Below the pieces are notes generated by a model. That model saw only the letters and a program-made list of their open reading frames with translations, did not search any database and was not told where the DNA came from. From Paraescarpia echinospica (taxonomy: Eukaryota; Annelida; Polychaeta; Sabellida; Siboglinidae): a stretch of 64,000 nt of DNA. Position numbers and translations under genes: made by a program. Shown here one piece after another: positions 46,145 to 57,757 of this stretch. The stretch's first letter is position 1; the number at the start of each line of letters is the position of its first letter. The DNA lies in NCBI GenBank assembly GCA_020002185.1, contig CM034544.1, forward strand, positions 36,981,862-37,045,861. Reading direction: 5' to 3'.

Positions 46145-46450
46145 GACAGAAGACAAAGGTCATAGACGTAATAAAACAAATGAGAAGACAGAAGTGGACC
46201 TGGACAGGACACATTAGCAGACTACGAGATAACCGATGGACATCGCCTATGACAACCTGGAGACCTTACGAAGGGAAACGATCTAGAGGAAGACCTGCGA
46301 GACGATGGAGAGACGAACTAGATGAGTACTAGAAGGGCACCTTCTGACAGAGGATATCGTAAGACAGGCAGATTTGGAAACAACTTGCTGAGGCCTTTGC
46401 CTAACCGCTGGACACTCCGGCTGAGCAATGACGATGATGATGAAGAGATG
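46145..46450 (+). mobile_element. RTE-type LINE 3' fragment (right arm)
   Basis: Mirror of 7815-8140. Frame 46180-46332 reads MRRQKWTWTGHISRLRDNRW, KRSRGRPARRWRDELDEY, stop; GAT-type tail at about 46430-46446 right before the next exon's acceptor. Confidence 0.8.
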
Positions 46451-46462
46451 TTGTTTTCTTAG

Positions 46463-46612
46463 ACAGATGACGTGAACTTCTGGCTGTCAGGGTCCGCCCG
46501 AGATGTCCTCTCAGCTTCCTCCGCAGCCGGTGAACTCTCACCCCCTGCCCTCGCGACCCCCACTGACCCACGCGCTCTCGAGAAACATGTTGGCGTCGAC
46601 GAAGAAGAAGAG
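46463..46612 (+). pseudogene. AP3D1: AP3D1 exon, hinge (TDDVNFWLSG; right arm)
   Basis: 150 bp, open, phase 0 both ends; identical in layout to 7646-7795. Confidence 0.78.
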
Positions 46613-47027
46613 GTATTGAGTCATCTCGTGTCTCTATCACCGTCATTTTAGTTGTTGTTTTGTTTAACCCTTTAGACCCCATGGCAATTAATTGTTTAAC
46701 CCTTTAGACCCCATGACATTTAATTGTTTAACCCATTAGGCTCCATGACGTTTAAAGAAATATACTTTGATTCCCCATGTCACTCATACACATTTAGCAA
46801 ATAATGTTTTCAAATGGAGCTAATTCAACATAATAGACTAAGTTTTAAAATGACATGTAGCATGCAATTATCCACTAGATGACACCACATGTATGACGCC
46901 TTAAAATCAATTTCAAGTCAGAATGGCGTTTCCTTAAAAAGGCAAGGCGTTGAAATGTTAAAAAATACTTTTCATACCTTCACTGGATGTTTACTAACTG
47001 CCCATTTACTGCCCTCTTTATTTGTAG

Positions 47028-47165
47028 CCTTCAAGGCGGAAATGAAAGAAGGAGAAACGAGAGAAGAAGGAGAAGAGGTCGAAGAAGAAGAGTGACTACA
47101 TAGAGGCTGAGGGTATCACCATGCCCACTTATGAACCTGCAACCCCCGCCACATACAAACTGCCG
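47028..47165 (+). pseudogene. AP3D1: AP3D1 exon, Lys-rich hinge with in-frame TGA (right arm)
   Basis: PSRRK, TGA (47043-47045), KKEKREKKEKRSKKKSDYIE and on to PATYKLP, donor GTCAGT. Same stop as 7213-7215. Confidence 0.85.
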
Positions 47166-47196
47166 GTCAGTTTCTATAGATAAGTTATTATTTATG

Positions 47197-49026
47197 TATA
47201 TTATAAAATAGTTCGTCCTCTGTTTGTTTGTGCCCCCACATGTCCGTCAGTTTTGCATGTATCAGGCTGAAATTGCGCATGTGATCTACCGGGCCCATTG
47301 AGATGGTTTGTAGATTTAGACATTTTCTAAGTTCGTCCGGGGGGTGGTGAACTTGGGGGGCATTTAATGTTTTTCTATATCATAATAAAGATAATTATAC
47401 CGTCTACAAATATGTCGCTGGATGTATGGAGACATTTTGAATAGTTTTTAGTCCTTTGGGTCGAAGGTCCAACAGACTTATGCCATTACTCCGCCGTCTG
47501 CCGTGCACCGTTACCCGCCATATCTCAGAAACCGTTCAACAACTTTTTCTTTAATTTTGCATAGACGTATCTTAGGGTACTGCCACTGTGCACAAGAAAT
47601 CTGTAATTGATTGAATCATTCTAAGGGCCCCCCAGAGCCCCCGAAACTGGTAATTTTCACATTTTGCCAATTTTATTAAAACCTCTTCAGCAACTTTTTC
47701 TATAATTTTGCATAGACGTATCTTAGTGTACTGCCAATAAACACAAGAAATCTGTATTTGGTTGAATCATTCTAAGGCCCCCCCAGAGCCTCTGAAACTG
47801 GTAAATGTTTACATTTTGCCTATTTTTTTTTTAAACTCTTCAACTTTTTCTCTAATTTTGTACAAACATATCTTAGTGTACTGTCATTAAATACAAGACA
47901 TCTGTATTTGATTGAATCATTCTAAGGGCACTTGAGGGCCCCCCAAAATGCTATATTTTCATACCGTTTGCCTGCTGCTGTAAGCCTCCTTCACTGATCT
48001 TTATTTATAACTGGATAGGAGACTTTTCCCTATCTCTGATCACTGGGACAGCTGACTGGAGAGATTATACTACAACCCTGTGTATTGGACTTGCCTAGAC
48101 TCACTGCCTGCCATTGTCCCAGTCTCAAACAGAATACCTCCATGTGGGCTGTAACTATAATGTGTAATGGGAATCCCTACTGCACTGGCAGGACCTAAGA
48201 AACTTTAAAACAGCAATAGACAATGCAATATAAAAATATGATCTAGGATTAAAACAAAACAACTAATGTATAAAATGAGATATAAAATAACTTAGGTATA
48301 CACGAAGAGGTTAAAGCATATTTAGCAAAAATTATAAGGAATATTGTTCAGATGTTTTATATACCTGATGCAGCTATTACTTCACTCCAGTTCAATCAGT
48401 ATTATGTCATTAATTGCTACTATTTTAAATCAAAATGCATGCTATGTATGTGTACCTTGTGAACATAAAATTTATCATAGCACATTTTCTTAAAAACAAC
48501 CTTTAACTGTGCTACATGTGAAATTGCAGCTCACCAACTGTCCTGCAAGGTTTCTACAACCACTGGAAATCGGCCTATATAGCAGAGTATCGCGATAAAA
48601 TTCTACAGTATTTTTAATAGCACATTAACTAATATATACAATCTTTACGAAAAAACGGTCTACTCAAGTAGTTTATATCCAGGTGTATCTTCCCTGGCAT
48701 GCATATAGTCTCCACTAAACATGTCAACATTTTACTTCCATCATAACCCTTAATGATCTGTAACTTGATTCACCAAAAAACATCTTGGCCCATTTTTAAG
48801 TTTTTGACGTTTGAAAATCCTCAGCGATTAACATCCGCCAGGTCTACCTGTCGTTGGTCACGTCTGCCCGCTTACAAGTAGTGCTCTCTTTCCCATTTCA
48901 TATATTTCCTACAGATGGAGCTATGTGTCATTTTGTCATTTAGCGTTGAAATTATCGCCCGTCAAGTTAGTGTATTATAAAAAGTGAGTGTCAAAAGTTA
49001 TATTGGATAACTAGGAATACAACATA
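47197..49026 (+). other. Long AP3D1 intron with Helitron-like 5' end and 3-copy ~167-bp repeat
   Basis: Begins with a Helitron-family-like 5' end (TATATTATAAAATAGTTCG, then CTCTGTTTGTTTGTG). The 167-bp units occupy about 47535-47955; here the third unit is full-length, unlike in the left arm. Repeated again from 52136. Confidence 0.65.
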
Positions 49027-49319
49027 TCTATATTATAAAACAGTTCGTTCTCTGTTTTTGTTTGTGCACCCACATCTCCATTAGTTTTGTATATATCGGG
49101 CTGAAATTTCAACCCAGCATCCGCTGTTGCTGGTTACGTCAGTTATACGGGTGAGCGATTGAGATTGAGATTTCTGGTAGAAGGTTGTCCTAACAACTTG
49201 ACTAATGACCAGTTAACATTTGTTAATGCGGGTAGGCTGGAAACATTTGGGATGGGTTTGGGTTGTCTGGTACGTATGACTGCCTTTTTTCCCCGGGCAA
49301 TGCTGGATAACTCAGCTAG
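49027..49319 (+). mobile_element. Short non-autonomous Helitron, 293 bp (right arm)
   Basis: Starts TCTATATTATAAAACAG, ends CAGCTAG, between A and T. Mirror of 4978-5270. Confidence 0.8.
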
Positions 49320-50109
49320 TTAATAATAAAAATAAAATTATAACTCCAAACTCTGACAATCATCTAGGCAAAAGGTTTGTTTGGTCAATCTCAAAATCGA
49401 TAAGCCATATTAAAGTTGTTGCTAAGCCTGATATGTAAGGTTATAAAGGTAATTTTGTAGTGACGGGGGAATTGTGTAATATTTTCAACTGATCTAACAC
49501 TAACAGGGGGCTTATGTGAAAGAGTTGGTGCAGCAACAGAGAAATCCCAATGATAGTATTGACTCTAAGAACAAAAAGTAAATCGGAACTAGATGATTGG
49601 AGCGTTTTTGCATGGCAGACATTATTCATGTGTGTTCTGTTTATGTCATTCAACAAACTACTGAATGATTATCGAGCCAAGTTATTAATACATATATATA
49701 TTTTTTTTACGTCAGTTGACTGGGGGTAGACACACAGTGGAACATTGTTAATCTGGATACTTTAGTTCCCTGTATATATGTGCAGATTAACACGTTTTCT
49801 GAATAAACAAACTATGCACATCATGGGGATATATCAGTATTTGGAAATTATGTTCCCATGAAATGATACCCGAATTCCAAGGTTTCCAGGATATCAGGGT
49901 CCGGGTTAATTATGTTCCACTACATAGCTTTTGTAATATTCAAGAGAGGATTAAATTATATTCCAGTCATTAATTATTTAAAAAAAAATTAAAAACAAAT
50001 ATCACTCCTTCACAATGTTATTATTAGCTTGAATTTTGTGTATGTTTTGTGCCCAATTTTAACAATTTGAATGATCTAATGAACTGTTTGATGATCCGTT
50101 TTGTTTCAG
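49320..50109 (+). other. Intron sequence, AT-rich
   Basis: Mirror of 4189-4977; no gene recognised. Confidence 0.6.
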
Positions 50110-50250
50110 CCAATGTCCAGCTACAAATTGTTGGCTGAGGATGCGTCTCTTAAAATGGCTAGTGTCGACACCAATGCCTTTAAAGACAAATTGGATAGAT
50201 ATTGGAAAGCCAACGGAAATGACAGATATGGAATAAATCAAGCCCAACTT
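50110..50250 (+). pseudogene. AP3D1: AP3D1 exon, start of ear region (right arm)
   Basis: SSYKLLAEDASLKM ... NDRYGINQAQL, 141 bp, acceptor 'gtttcag', donor GTAAAT. Last exon shared by both arms. Confidence 0.92.
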
Positions 50251-50556
50251 GTAAATATCCATTAAACCTTAAGTGTAAGACACAAAATACTAATTTCTAA
50301 TTAACTAATGCATGGATTTAACACTGGATACCGTCGGGTAATACTAATTGTTCTTGCTTGACCAAACAGGCAGTGTATTCAGTTTATATGAAAAGTAGGC
50401 CAGACATTAAATTGTAATACATTTGCATATGGTATGTTGGCAACTAAAAAAATATATCTGACATTTTTGTGGAAAGTGCCATGGAAATGTCTATAAAATA
50501 TTACTCTTTTCATACTCAAGTAATATTGTTACTTGGACCACCATTGATTGTTTCAG

Positions 50557-50697
50557 ACTTACGAGACACGAGTGTGTCTGGAGCAGAGCTACCAGGTCGT
50601 CGTCTTCATCATCTTCTCGAACCTCACCTCGAATAACCTCAAAGACCTCAACTTCAATGTCCTCAATTGACTCAACTCTAAGCTTGTCTGCAGCATC
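50557..50697 (+). pseudogene. AP3D1: AP3D1 exon, ear region, with in-frame TGA
   Basis: TYETRVCLEQSYQVVVFIIF then SNLTSNNLKDLNFNVLN, TGA (50668-50670), LNSKLVCSI, donor GTGAGT. In the third copy the same place reads NVLDSLNSK, which equals VLDSLNARM of vertebrate AP-3 delta, so the stop is private to this copy. Its 3' end and donor are the founding unit of the following minisatellite. Confidence 0.9.
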
Positions 50698-51135
50698 GTG
50701 AGTAGAGTCTTAGAACATTTTACACTCACTCAACTCTAAGCTCGTCTGCAGCAGCGTGAGTAGAGTCTTAGACCACTTTATACTCACTGAACTCTAAATT
50801 TGTCCGCAGCAGTGTGAGTAGAGTGTTAGACCACTTTATACTCACTCAACTCTAAACTTGTCCGCAGCAGCGTGAGTAGAGTCTTAGACCACTTTATTCT
50901 CACTCAACTCTAAACGTGTCCGCAGCAGCATGAGTAGAGTCTCAGACCACTTTACACTCACTGAACTCTAAGCTCCTCCACATCAGCGTGAGTACAGTCT
51001 TAGACCACTTTATACTCACTCAACACTAAGCTCGACTGCAGCAGCATGAGTAGAGTCTTAGACCACTTTATACTCACTCAACACTAAGCTCGACTGCAGC
51101 AGCATGAGTAGAGTCTTAGACCACTTTATACTCAC
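50670..51135 (+). repeat. 58-bp minisatellite made of an exon end plus splice donor (8 copies, cut by gap)
   Basis: Units 'ctcaactctaagctcgtctg', 'cagcagcgtgagtagagtc', 'ttagaccactttatact'. Eight copies to the gap; five keep GTGAGT. Unit order by their variants matches the first seven units at 59360-59780. Confidence 0.95.
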
Positions 51136-52135
51136 NNNNNNNNNNNNNNNNNNNNNNNNNNNNNNNNNNNNNNNNNNNNNNNNNNNNNNNNNNNNNNNNN
51201 NNNNNNNNNNNNNNNNNNNNNNNNNNNNNNNNNNNNNNNNNNNNNNNNNNNNNNNNNNNNNNNNNNNNNNNNNNNNNNNNNNNNNNNNNNNNNNNNNNNN
51301 NNNNNNNNNNNNNNNNNNNNNNNNNNNNNNNNNNNNNNNNNNNNNNNNNNNNNNNNNNNNNNNNNNNNNNNNNNNNNNNNNNNNNNNNNNNNNNNNNNNN
51401 NNNNNNNNNNNNNNNNNNNNNNNNNNNNNNNNNNNNNNNNNNNNNNNNNNNNNNNNNNNNNNNNNNNNNNNNNNNNNNNNNNNNNNNNNNNNNNNNNNNN
51501 NNNNNNNNNNNNNNNNNNNNNNNNNNNNNNNNNNNNNNNNNNNNNNNNNNNNNNNNNNNNNNNNNNNNNNNNNNNNNNNNNNNNNNNNNNNNNNNNNNNN
51601 NNNNNNNNNNNNNNNNNNNNNNNNNNNNNNNNNNNNNNNNNNNNNNNNNNNNNNNNNNNNNNNNNNNNNNNNNNNNNNNNNNNNNNNNNNNNNNNNNNNN
51701 NNNNNNNNNNNNNNNNNNNNNNNNNNNNNNNNNNNNNNNNNNNNNNNNNNNNNNNNNNNNNNNNNNNNNNNNNNNNNNNNNNNNNNNNNNNNNNNNNNNN
51801 NNNNNNNNNNNNNNNNNNNNNNNNNNNNNNNNNNNNNNNNNNNNNNNNNNNNNNNNNNNNNNNNNNNNNNNNNNNNNNNNNNNNNNNNNNNNNNNNNNNN
51901 NNNNNNNNNNNNNNNNNNNNNNNNNNNNNNNNNNNNNNNNNNNNNNNNNNNNNNNNNNNNNNNNNNNNNNNNNNNNNNNNNNNNNNNNNNNNNNNNNNNN
52001 NNNNNNNNNNNNNNNNNNNNNNNNNNNNNNNNNNNNNNNNNNNNNNNNNNNNNNNNNNNNNNNNNNNNNNNNNNNNNNNNNNNNNNNNNNNNNNNNNNNN
52101 NNNNNNNNNNNNNNNNNNNNNNNNNNNNNNNNNNN
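51136..52135. other. Assembly gap, exactly 1000 N
   Basis: Run of 1000 N, the round size used for gaps of unknown length. It starts inside the 58-bp minisatellite and ends inside a duplicate of intron sequence found at 47197. Any frame spanning it is meaningless. Confidence 0.99.
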
Positions 52136-53967
52136 ATGTATATTATAAAACAGTTCGTCCTCTGTTTGTTTGTGCCCCCACATGTCCGTCAGTTTTGCAT
52201 GTATCAGGCTGAAATTGCGCATGTGATCTACCGGGCCCATTGAGATGGTTTGTAGATTTATACATTTTCTAAATTCGTCCGGGGGGTGGTGAACTTGGGG
52301 GGCATTTAATGTTTTTCCATATCATAATAAAGATAATTATACCATCTACAAATATGTCGCTGGATGTATGGAGACATTTTGAATAGTTTTTACTCCTTTG
52401 GGTCGAAGGTCCAACAGACTTATGCCATTACTCCGCCGTCTGCTATGCACCGTTACCCGCCATATCTCAGAAACCGTTCAACAACTTTTTCTTTAATTTT
52501 GCATAGACGTATCTTAGGGTACTGCCACTGTGCACAAGAAATCTGTAATTGATTGAATCATTCTAAGGGCCCCCCAGAGCCCCCGAAACTGGTAAATTTT
52601 CACATTTTGCAAATTTTATTAAAACCTCTTCAGCAACTTTTTCTATAATTTTGCATAGACGTATCTTAGTGTACTGCCAATAAACACAAGAAATCTGTAT
52701 TTGATTGAATCATTCTAAGGCCCCCCCAGAGCCTCTGAAACTGGTAAATGTTTACATTTTGCCTATTTTTTTTAAAAACTCTTCAACTTTTTCTCTAATT
52801 TTGTACAAACATATCTTAGTGTACTGTCATTAAACACAAGACATCTGTATTTGATTGAATCGTTCTAAGGGCACTTGAGGGCCCCCCAAAATGCTATATT
52901 TTCATACCGTTTGCCTGCTGCTGTAAGCCTCCTTCACTGATCTTTATTTATAACTGGATAGGAGACTTTTCCCTATCTCTGATCACTGGGACAGCTGACT
53001 GGAGAGATTATACTATAACCCTGTGTATTGGACTTGCCTAGACTCACTGCCTGCCATTGTCCCAGTCTCAAACAGAATACCTCCATGTGGGCTGTAACTA
53101 TAATGTGTAATGGGAATCCCTACTGCACTGGCAGGACCTAAGAAACTTTAAAACAGCAATAGACAATGCAATATAAAAATATGATCTAGGATTAAAACAA
53201 AACAACTGATGTATAAAATAAGATATAAAATAACTTAGGTATACACGAAGAGGTTAAAGCATATTTAGCCAAAATTATAAGGAATATTGTTCAGATGTTT
53301 TATATACCTGATGCAGCTATTACTTCACTCCAGTTCAATCAGTATTATGTCATTAATTGCTACTATTTTAAATCAAAATGCATGCTATGTATATGTACCT
53401 TGTGAACATAAAATTTATCATAGCACATTTTCTTAAACAACCTTTAACTGTGCTACATGTGAAATTGCAGCTCACCAACTGTCCTGCAAGGTTTCTACAA
53501 CCACTGGAAATCGGCCTATATAGCAGAGTATCGCGATAAAATTCTACAGTATTTTTAATAACACATTAACTAATATATACAATCTTTACGAAAAAACGGT
53601 CTACTCAAGTAGTTTATTTCCAGGTGTATCTTCCCTGGCATGCACATAGTCTCCACTAAACATGTCAACATTTTACTTCCATCATAACCCTTAATGATCT
53701 GTAACTTGATTCACCAAAAAACATCTTGGCCCATTTTTAAGTTATTGACGTTTGAAAATCCTCAGCGATTAACATCCGCCAGGTCTACCTGTCGTTGGTC
53801 ACGTCTGCCCGCTTACAAGTAGTGCTCTCTTTCCCATTTCATATATTTCCTACAGATGGAGCTATGTGTCATTTTGTCATTTAGCGTTGAAATTATCGCC
53901 CGTCAAGTTAGTGTATTATAACAAGTGAGTGTCAAAAGTTATATTGGATAACTAGGAATACAACTTA

Positions 53968-54260
53968 TCTATATTATAAAACAGTTCGTTCTCTGTTTTT
54001 GTTTGTGCACCCACATCTCCATTAGTTTTGTATGTATCGGGCTGAAATTTCAACCCAGCATCCGCTGTTGCTGGTTACGTCAGTTATACGGGTGAGCGAT
54101 TGAGATTGAGATTTCTGGTAGAAGGTTGTCCTAACAACTTGACTAATGACCAGTTAACATTTGTTAATGCGGGTAGGCTGGAAACATTTGGGATGGGTTT
54201 GGGTTGTCTGGTACGTATGACTGCCTTTTTTCCCCGGGCAATGCTGGATAACTCAGCTAG
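53968..54260 (+). mobile_element. Short non-autonomous Helitron, 293 bp (third copy)
   Basis: TCTATATTATAAAACAG to CAGCTAG, same length and insertion point as at 49027. Confidence 0.8.
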
Positions 54261-55043
54261 TTAATAATAAAAATAAAATTATAACTCCAAACTCTGACAA
54301 TCATCTAGGCAAAAGGTTTGTTTGGTCAATCTCAAAATCGATAAGCCATATTAAAGTTGTTGCTAAGCCTGATATGTAAGGTTATAAAGGTAATTTTGTA
54401 GTGACGGGGGAATTGTGTAATATTTTCAACTGATCTAACACTAACAGGGAGCTTATGTGAAAGAGTTGGTGTAGCAACAGAGAAATCCCAATGATAGTAT
54501 TGACTCTAAGAACAAAAAGTAAATCGGAACTAGATGATTGGAGCGTTTTTGCATGGCAGACATTATTCATGTGTGTTCTGTTTATGCCATTCAACAAACT
54601 ACTGAATGATTATCGAGCCAAATTATTAATACATATATATATTTTTGTTACATCAGTTGACTGCGGGTAGACACACAGTGGAACATTGTTAATCTGGATA
54701 CTTTAGTTCCCTGTATATATGTGCAGATTAACACGTTTTCTGAATAAACAAACTATGCACATCATGGGGATAAATCAGTATTTGGAAATTATGTTCCCAT
54801 GAAATGATACCCGAATTCCAAGGTTTCCAGGATATCAGGGTCCTGGTTAATTATGTTCCACTACATAGCTTTTGTAAGAGAGGATTAAATTATATTCCAG
54901 TCATTAATTATTTTAAAAAAATTGAAAAACAAATATCACTCCTTCACAATGTTATTATTAGCTTGAATTTTGTGTATGGTTTGTGCCCAATTTTAACAAT
55001 TTGAATGATCTAATGAACTGTTTGATGATCCGTTTTGTTTCAG

Positions 55044-55184
55044 CCAATGTCCAGCTACAAATTGTTGGCTGAGGATGCGTCTCTTAAAATGGCTAGTGTC
55101 GACACCAATGCCTTTAAGGACAAATTGGATAGATATTGGAAAGCCAACGGAAATGACAGATATGGAATAAATCAAGCCCAACTT
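55044..55184 (+). pseudogene. AP3D1: AP3D1 exon, start of ear region (third copy)
   Basis: Same 141-bp exon as 50110-50250 (SSYKLLAEDASLKM), open, donor GTAAAT. Confidence 0.92.
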
Positions 55185-55771
55185 GTAAATATCCATTAAA
55201 CCTTAAGTGTAAGACACAAAATACTAATTTATAATTAACTAATGCATGGATTTAACACTGGATACCGTCGGGTAATACTAATTGTTCTTGCTTGACCAAA
55301 CAGGCAGTGTATTCAGTTTATATGAAAAGTAGGCCAGACATTAAATAGTAATAAATTTGCATATGGTATGTTGGCAACTAAATATTTCTGACATTTTTGT
55401 GGAAAGTGCCATGGAAATGTCTATAAAATATTACTCTTTTCATACTCAAGTAATATTGTTACTTGGACCACCATTGATTGTTTCAGACTTACGAGACACG
55501 AGTGTGTCTGGAGCAGAGCTACCAGGTCGTCGTCTTCATCATCTTAATAATAATAATAATAATCTTTATTGATACATAATGTTAAGTATAGCACAGATGT
55601 AGCAGTAATGTGAAACATGTATACATTACGTATCAAATGGAACGAAGCAACACATTGCTTGTGTTCCTTATTCATGTCATATATGCAATGAAATCTATGA
55701 TTCGTGTAAAAAAAAAAAAAAAAAAAAAAACATCTTCATAATAAACTAACAATTTATTTAATAATGCATTA

Positions 55772-55975
55772 TACGAGTACCGTAAGTCTGAACATCAGGT
55801 ACATCTTAACATGACATCATTATGCGAGTACCGTAACACTGAACACCAGGTACATCTTAACATGACAACATTACACGAGTACCGTAACACTGAACACCAG
55901 GTACATCTTAACACGACAACATTATACGAGTACCTAACACTGAACACCGGGTACATCTTAACATGACAAAATTAC
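55772..55975 (-). repeat. ~51-bp tandem repeat, 4 copies, in the LINE 3' UTR
   Basis: 'acgagtaccgtaacactgaa' plus 'caccaggtacatcttaacatg' recurs at about 55774, 55825, 55875 and 55927. An A22-type run lies at about 55710-55732. Confidence 0.88.
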
Positions 55976-55988
55976 ATTAAAGCAGCAT

Positions 55989-57539
55989 TTAGCATATGTT
56001 TGCTAGAATTAGACGCTTGGTCCTTTGTTTGAACATATGAATAGATGTACAATATTGTAAATAGTTATTTGTAATAAATGTATTCCAGATTTTAGGACCA
56101 ACATAAGCCAAAGACAGTTGTCTACAATTAGTCTTGCAGTATGGTATTTTATATGTTACTTCCTGTCTTGTATTATATTTATGTGTGGATATTTGCAGGA
56201 CAAATACATCATGATATATATCTGGCAACATACCCCTATTATGCTTGTACATTAGAATACAGCATAAATATTTATTTACGTCATAAATATTCATTATTTG
56301 ATAAGATGTAAATAAAGGCTGCGTATGATCAATAAATCCTACATGACTTATTACACGCAAAACTCGTTTTTGGAGTAAATGTATTTTAGCAAGGTATATA
56401 TTCGGGGCCCTTCCCCAGACGACATTACAATAAGTAATATATGGGTATATAAACATGTAATACAGGTTTAACAATGATTTGTTATCTAATTTGTTTGTCA
56501 CCTTTTTTATAATACCAATATTCTTAGAAATTTTATTTGATATATATTTAATGTGTTTGCTCCAATTCAATGTATTATTTATAAGCAAACCCAAAAACTT
56601 TATCTCATGTACAGTGTTAATTTGTATGCCGTCTATGCAAATGTTATTACACCTCTCTCTTATACTGATCGTATTACTAAAGGTCACTGTGTGAGTTTTC
56701 TGTATATTCAAAGAAAGTTTATTAATGTTAAGCCATAAAGATAGTTTTTTTATTTCAGAGTTCAAAACATTTTCCATTTCATCTATATTGTTGCCTTGTA
56801 TAAAGATGCTCGTGTCATCAGCAAACATAATGGTAAACGTTGTGTCAGATAAAGTAGATAAATCATTTATATAGATAAGAAAGAGTAAAGGTCCCAGAAT
56901 TGAACCCTGCGGAACACCACATGTTATGTTTTTAAGGGAAGATTTTGTTCCATAGAATTTTACTCGTTGTTGTCTGTTACTTAAAAAGTTACGAATCCAT
57001 TGGAGTATATTTCCTCTGATTCCATAATGTGTTAATTTTCTCAATAATATATTATGATTAACGGTATCAAAGGCTTTGGCTAAATCCAGAAATAACCCAA
57101 TTACGTGCTCTTTGGTATCAATTGCCTTACTAATTTTGTCAATTAGCAGTGAAATAGCCATATCAGTAGAATATCCTTTCCTAAATCCAAATTGGGAATT
57201 AGACAAGATGTTATGTTTCATTATGTAATTCATTAATCTATTGTACATTAATCTTTCAAAAACCTTTGAAAATACAGGCAAGACAGAAATAGGCCTGTAA
57301 TTATTAATTAATGATGTATCGCCATTTTTAAAAACAGGAACTATATCAGCTATTTTTAGTTGATCAGGAACATATCCTTGATCAAATGATAAATTTACAA
57401 TGTAACTTAAAGGATCAAGTAGGTTGGAGAAGGCCTGTTTGACAATAATAGGTTTTATGCCATCCCATCCAGGACTAGAGTTTTTAAAATTCTTAATAAT
57501 TCCCTTTATCTCATCTGGTGTGGTTGGCGACAAATACAT
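55989..57539 (-). CDS. LINE reverse transcriptase part (516-codon open frame)
   Basis: Reverse transcriptase of the LINE above, from just after the A15 frameshift to the natural stop. Shows motifs in order: SPGWDGI, NNYRPISVLPVFSK, DLAKAFDTVNH, GVPQGSILGPLLF, FADDTSIF, LGLLI, then the C-terminal YITYCNVVWG and IWN segments. No RNase H or zinc knuckle seen. The Met is internal to the original protein, not a true start. Confidence 0.85.
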   Translation of the reverse strand: MYLSPTTPDEIKGIIKNFKNSSPGWDGIKPIIVKQAFSNLLDPLSYIVNLSFDQGYVPDQLKIADIVPVFKNGDTSLINNYRPISVLPVFSKVFERLMYNRLMNYIMKHNILSNSQFGFRKGYSTDMAISLLIDKISKAIDTKEHVIGLFLDLAKAFDTVNHNILLRKLTHYGIRGNILQWIRNFLSNRQQRVKFYGTKSSLKNITCGVPQGSILGPLLFLIYINDLSTLSDTTFTIMFADDTSIFIQGNNIDEMENVLNSEIKKLSLWLNINKLSLNIQKTHTVTFSNTISIRERCNNICIDGIQINTVHEIKFLGLLINNTLNWSKHIKYISNKISKNIGIIKKVTNKLDNKSLLNLYYMFIYPYITYCNVVWGRAPNIYLAKIHLLQKRVLRVISHVGFIDHTQPLFTSYQIMNIYDVNKYLCCILMYKHNRGMLPDIYHDVFVLQISTHKYNTRQEVTYKIPYCKTNCRQLSLAYVGPKIWNTFITNNYLQYCTSIHMFKQRTKRLILANIC

Positions 57540-57757
57540 TGAATTTTTATAGACTCCTTGGAGGTAGTCATCAGGTCTCTCTGATATGACTGGTATTTTA
57601 TCAGCCAGTTCTGGACCTATACTTGTAAAATATTCATTAAATGTATCAGCTATGCATTTTTTTTTTTTTTTAATTTACCGTCAATTAGTAATTTGTCATT
57701 AGATAAAAATGCTTCCTTCCTTCCTATAATACTCTTTAAGACTATCCAGGTTTTTTT

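Larger units (their letters stand above)
43190..50257 (+). repeat. Right arm of the large inverted duplication
   Basis: Reverse-complement match to 4045-12684. Lacks the extra polypyrimidine and ~1-kb tandem units and carries a GATC-rich patch in their place. It continues past the left arm's end into AP3D1 sequence that the left copy has lost. Confidence 0.93.
43514..50697 (+). pseudogene. AP3D1: AP3D1 pseudogene, right inverted copy (hinge to ear start)
   Basis: Eight exons in order with correct phases: 43514-43674, 43857-43936, 44492-44654, 45552-45695, 46463-46612, 47028-47165, 50110-50250, 50557-50697. Exons 5' of MSDKY are absent; the sequence before 43190 is unrelated. Stops: TAG 43618-43620, TGA 47043-47045 (both shared with the left arm) and TGA 50668-50670 (not in the third copy). 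So this fragment cannot encode the hinge and ear as it stands, unless the stops are sequence errors. Confidence 0.85.
52136..55545 (+). repeat. Tandem copy of the 47197-50624 segment after the gap
   Basis: Same order and near-identical sequence as 47197 onward: Helitron-like 5' end, 167-bp repeats (about 52465-52890), 293-bp Helitron, ear-start exon, first part of the next exon. Differences are single bases and small indels. Either a real tandem duplication or a second haplotype placed in series. Confidence 0.93.

Noticed and set aside
51104..52243. Open frames of about 375 codons across the gap
   Set aside because: Almost entirely N; no coding information.
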